NCBI GenBank assembly: GCA_027579435.1
Contig: JANBPK010001343.1
Span: 1-22,121, forward strand
DNA from: Candolleomyces eurysporus
Taxonomy: Eukaryota > Basidiomycota > Agaricomycetes > Agaricales > Psathyrellaceae
Reading direction: 5' to 3'
DNA: 22,121 nucleotides
Part shown: positions 21,201 through 22,121 of the stretch, piece after piece
Layout: every line of letters starts with the position of its first letter
How positions within the stretch are numbered: position 1 is the stretch's first letter
Notes under the pieces: generated by a model
Told to the model about the DNA's origin: nothing
Seen by the model: only the letters and a program-made list of their open reading frames with translations
Database searches by the model: none
Program-made: the position numbers and the translations under genes

Positions 21201-21936
21201 GAAGAGGAACTCCGTGTTGGCCAGGCCAATGAAGCTTTGGAGGCGTTGAGGGTGGAGATTGCACACAAGTCGTATCTTTATCGAGCCAATCGGGGGGCTG
21301 CCTCAACAGGGAAGAAAGCAAAAACGAGGAGCTATAATGCAATTGGAAAGGTTGACCGGGGAATTCGCAATCACGTCAAAAGGTATGACGCTGCTGTTTG
21401 GGCCCTGGACCGGCTGGGCGTGAGGTCAAAGTACCCTATGTTCCAAGAAATCAAACCCGAGCACACAAAGGCAGTAACAAATGTGTATGATCCAAATGCA
21501 AGAGGTCAGCGTGACACCTCTTTGTCCTGGATCTGGACGATCAATGCCAAGTCAAATTCTTCCGAGAACGCAGCTTATGTCGCGGAAGGTATGCAGCTAA
21601 ATTTGCCGCCGATTGCTCACTAACCCTGACCAAGTGTATCGCGTAAATTGGACCCGAGCAATATCTCGCCGCGATCGATGGAATGAGGAAGCGGTATTGG
21701 TTCAATCAGAGATGTGCTGGTTTGTATGGTACTGCACAAAGCGTTCAAAGAAAGCGTTTTCATGGGTGGGGTATGGAGAGGGTTGTGACGAGTATGCCTG
21801 TTGTCAGGGAGACGCATGGAGGAGATTGGCGAATTGGGCATCGGCCGAGTTTGAGGAGAAGGCCCGAGTATCAGTTCCCTTGGTGATGGCGGATGCGGGC
21901 TGTAAACGAAGTGAGACCCACCCACAACACCACTGA
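18225..21936 (+). CDS. KDZ-family transposase with CxC2 cysteine cluster, full length
   Basis: DNA transposase of the Kyakuja-Dileera-Zisupton class. Ten exons: 18225-18527, 18580-19275, 19328-19512, 19568-19736, 19798-19943, 19998-20396, 20447-20638, 20689-20800, 20864-21588 and 21635-21936. All phases agree once the N at 20142, beside a C6 run, is treated as spurious; the product is about 1075 residues. Features: a basic N-terminus; the CxC2 zinc cluster (CYRCGAEE...CMDC...LCRACC, from about 133) followed by HPFHRIERWNG; and an RNase H-like core with YLVADGSF (Asp about 405), FAYDINCQYC (Asp about 528), GLFHVHGHKEEC and AEIIESLWSQLN (Glu about 589/592). A coiled-coil region follows, and the tail has LSWIWTI and VNWTRAISRRDRW. 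The N at 18499 is an in-frame ambiguity; the N at 18577 is in an intron's 3' end. No stop codon interrupts it, so the element may be autonomous. Confidence 0.9.
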
Positions 21937-22079
21937 GTGCAGCCGCCTGTCCAGTTGTCCACAAACAGATTTTGACCGTCCTACTTGTATTTGTGCTAGC
22001 GCTCAACTGTCTCAATTGAACAACTGCCTGTTAGTTTGCCTTCAACTAAGTACTGTTCAAGACCTGTGATGGTGCTCCT

Positions 22080-22085
22080 AATAAA
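22080..22085 (+). terminator. Candidate polyadenylation signal of the KDZ gene
   Basis: AATAAA occurs 144 bp downstream of the transposase stop codon and is followed by an AATAACC stretch. The position suits a 3' UTR. Between 21937 and the window end no other gene is visible; AACTG/CAGTTG words recur several times (about 21950-22030) and might belong to the element's subterminal region. Confidence 0.35.
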
Positions 22086-22121
22086 TAACCGTTGCAACCT
22101 TTGCAGAATCTTCTTTGAGTG

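Larger units (their letters stand above)
9600..22121. mobile_element. KDZ (Kyakuja-Dileera-Zisupton) transposon block with TET/JBP and HMG cargo, ends not identified
   Basis: A KDZ transposase, a divergent-HMG gene, a TET/JBP dioxygenase and two further accessory genes are packed together with no housekeeping gene between them. Linkage of TET/JBP genes to KDZ transposons with HMG-domain companions is established in basidiomycetes. The hexamer ACCCGA and the palindrome TCGGCCGA are enriched across the block relative to the left flank. The limits given are approximate: the left edge is placed before the dioxygenase start, and the right edge may lie beyond the window. No terminal inverted repeat or target duplication could be assigned. 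A relic of a second HMG-type gene suggests two elements nested or adjacent. Confidence 0.7.

Noticed and set aside
21937..22121. Right terminal inverted repeat of the KDZ element
   Set aside because: Short AACTG/CAGTTG repeats occur, but no match to any sequence at the left of the block was found. The end probably lies beyond the window.

Overview
The window looks like nuclear DNA of a basidiomycete, most likely an Agaricomycete. Every gene is cut by short spliceosomal introns (mostly about 50-65 nt, GTRNGN...YAG). The families present (NACHT-WD40 NLR with an SRTPSP-type N-terminus, S28 peptidase, KDZ transposase with a CxC2 cysteine cluster, multi-exon TET/JBP dioxygenase) are typical of that class. 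No RNA gene or CRISPR array was seen. Scattered N bases sit mostly beside G/C homopolymers and inside a tandem repeat, so they look like assembly artefacts.

Left part (1-8.5 kb), chromosomal accessory genes. A minus-strand NLR-type STAND protein (start 3715, running off the left edge) has a long disordered N-terminus, a helical region, a NACHT NTPase and only three visible WD repeats. A 2.4 kb spacer with a purine-rich tract follows. Then comes an intact 11-exon S28 serine peptidase on the plus strand (6141-8502), with a signal peptide, a catalytic triad, a probable GPI signal and a TATA box.

Junction (8.5-9.65 kb). This holds a 15-bp perfect inverted repeat and a minisatellite of about 72-bp units, many carrying the palindrome AGTACGTACT. 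It ends just before the next gene.

Right part (9.65-22.1 kb), a mobile-element block. In order: a TET/JBP-type 2-oxoglutarate/Fe(II) dioxygenase (+, 9650-11128) with its catalytic motif intact; a convergent unrecognised gene (-, 11151-12872) with breaks; a relic of an HMG-type gene (-, about 13.06-13.40 kb); a broken nuclease-like/protein-kinase gene (+, 13807-15581); a divergent-HMG, AT-hook-tailed gene (-, 15731-18110) whose frame is perfect except for two TGA codons; and a full-length KDZ transposase (+, 18225-21936). The last two diverge from a 114-bp intergenic region centred on a palindromic TATA box.

This matches the known basidiomycete association of KDZ transposons with TET/JBP dioxygenases and divergent HMG proteins. 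The transposase would mobilise the block, and the dioxygenase could oxidise 5-methylcytosine on or around the element. Two sequence signatures mark the block off from its left flank: the 8-bp palindrome TCGGCCGA (8 copies from 12.9 to 21.9 kb, none to the left) and the hexamer ACCCGA (about 21 copies right of 10.3 kb, about 1 to the left, counted by eye). Premature TGA codons in two accessory genes fit CGA-to-TGA transitions, as expected from deamination of methylated CpG.
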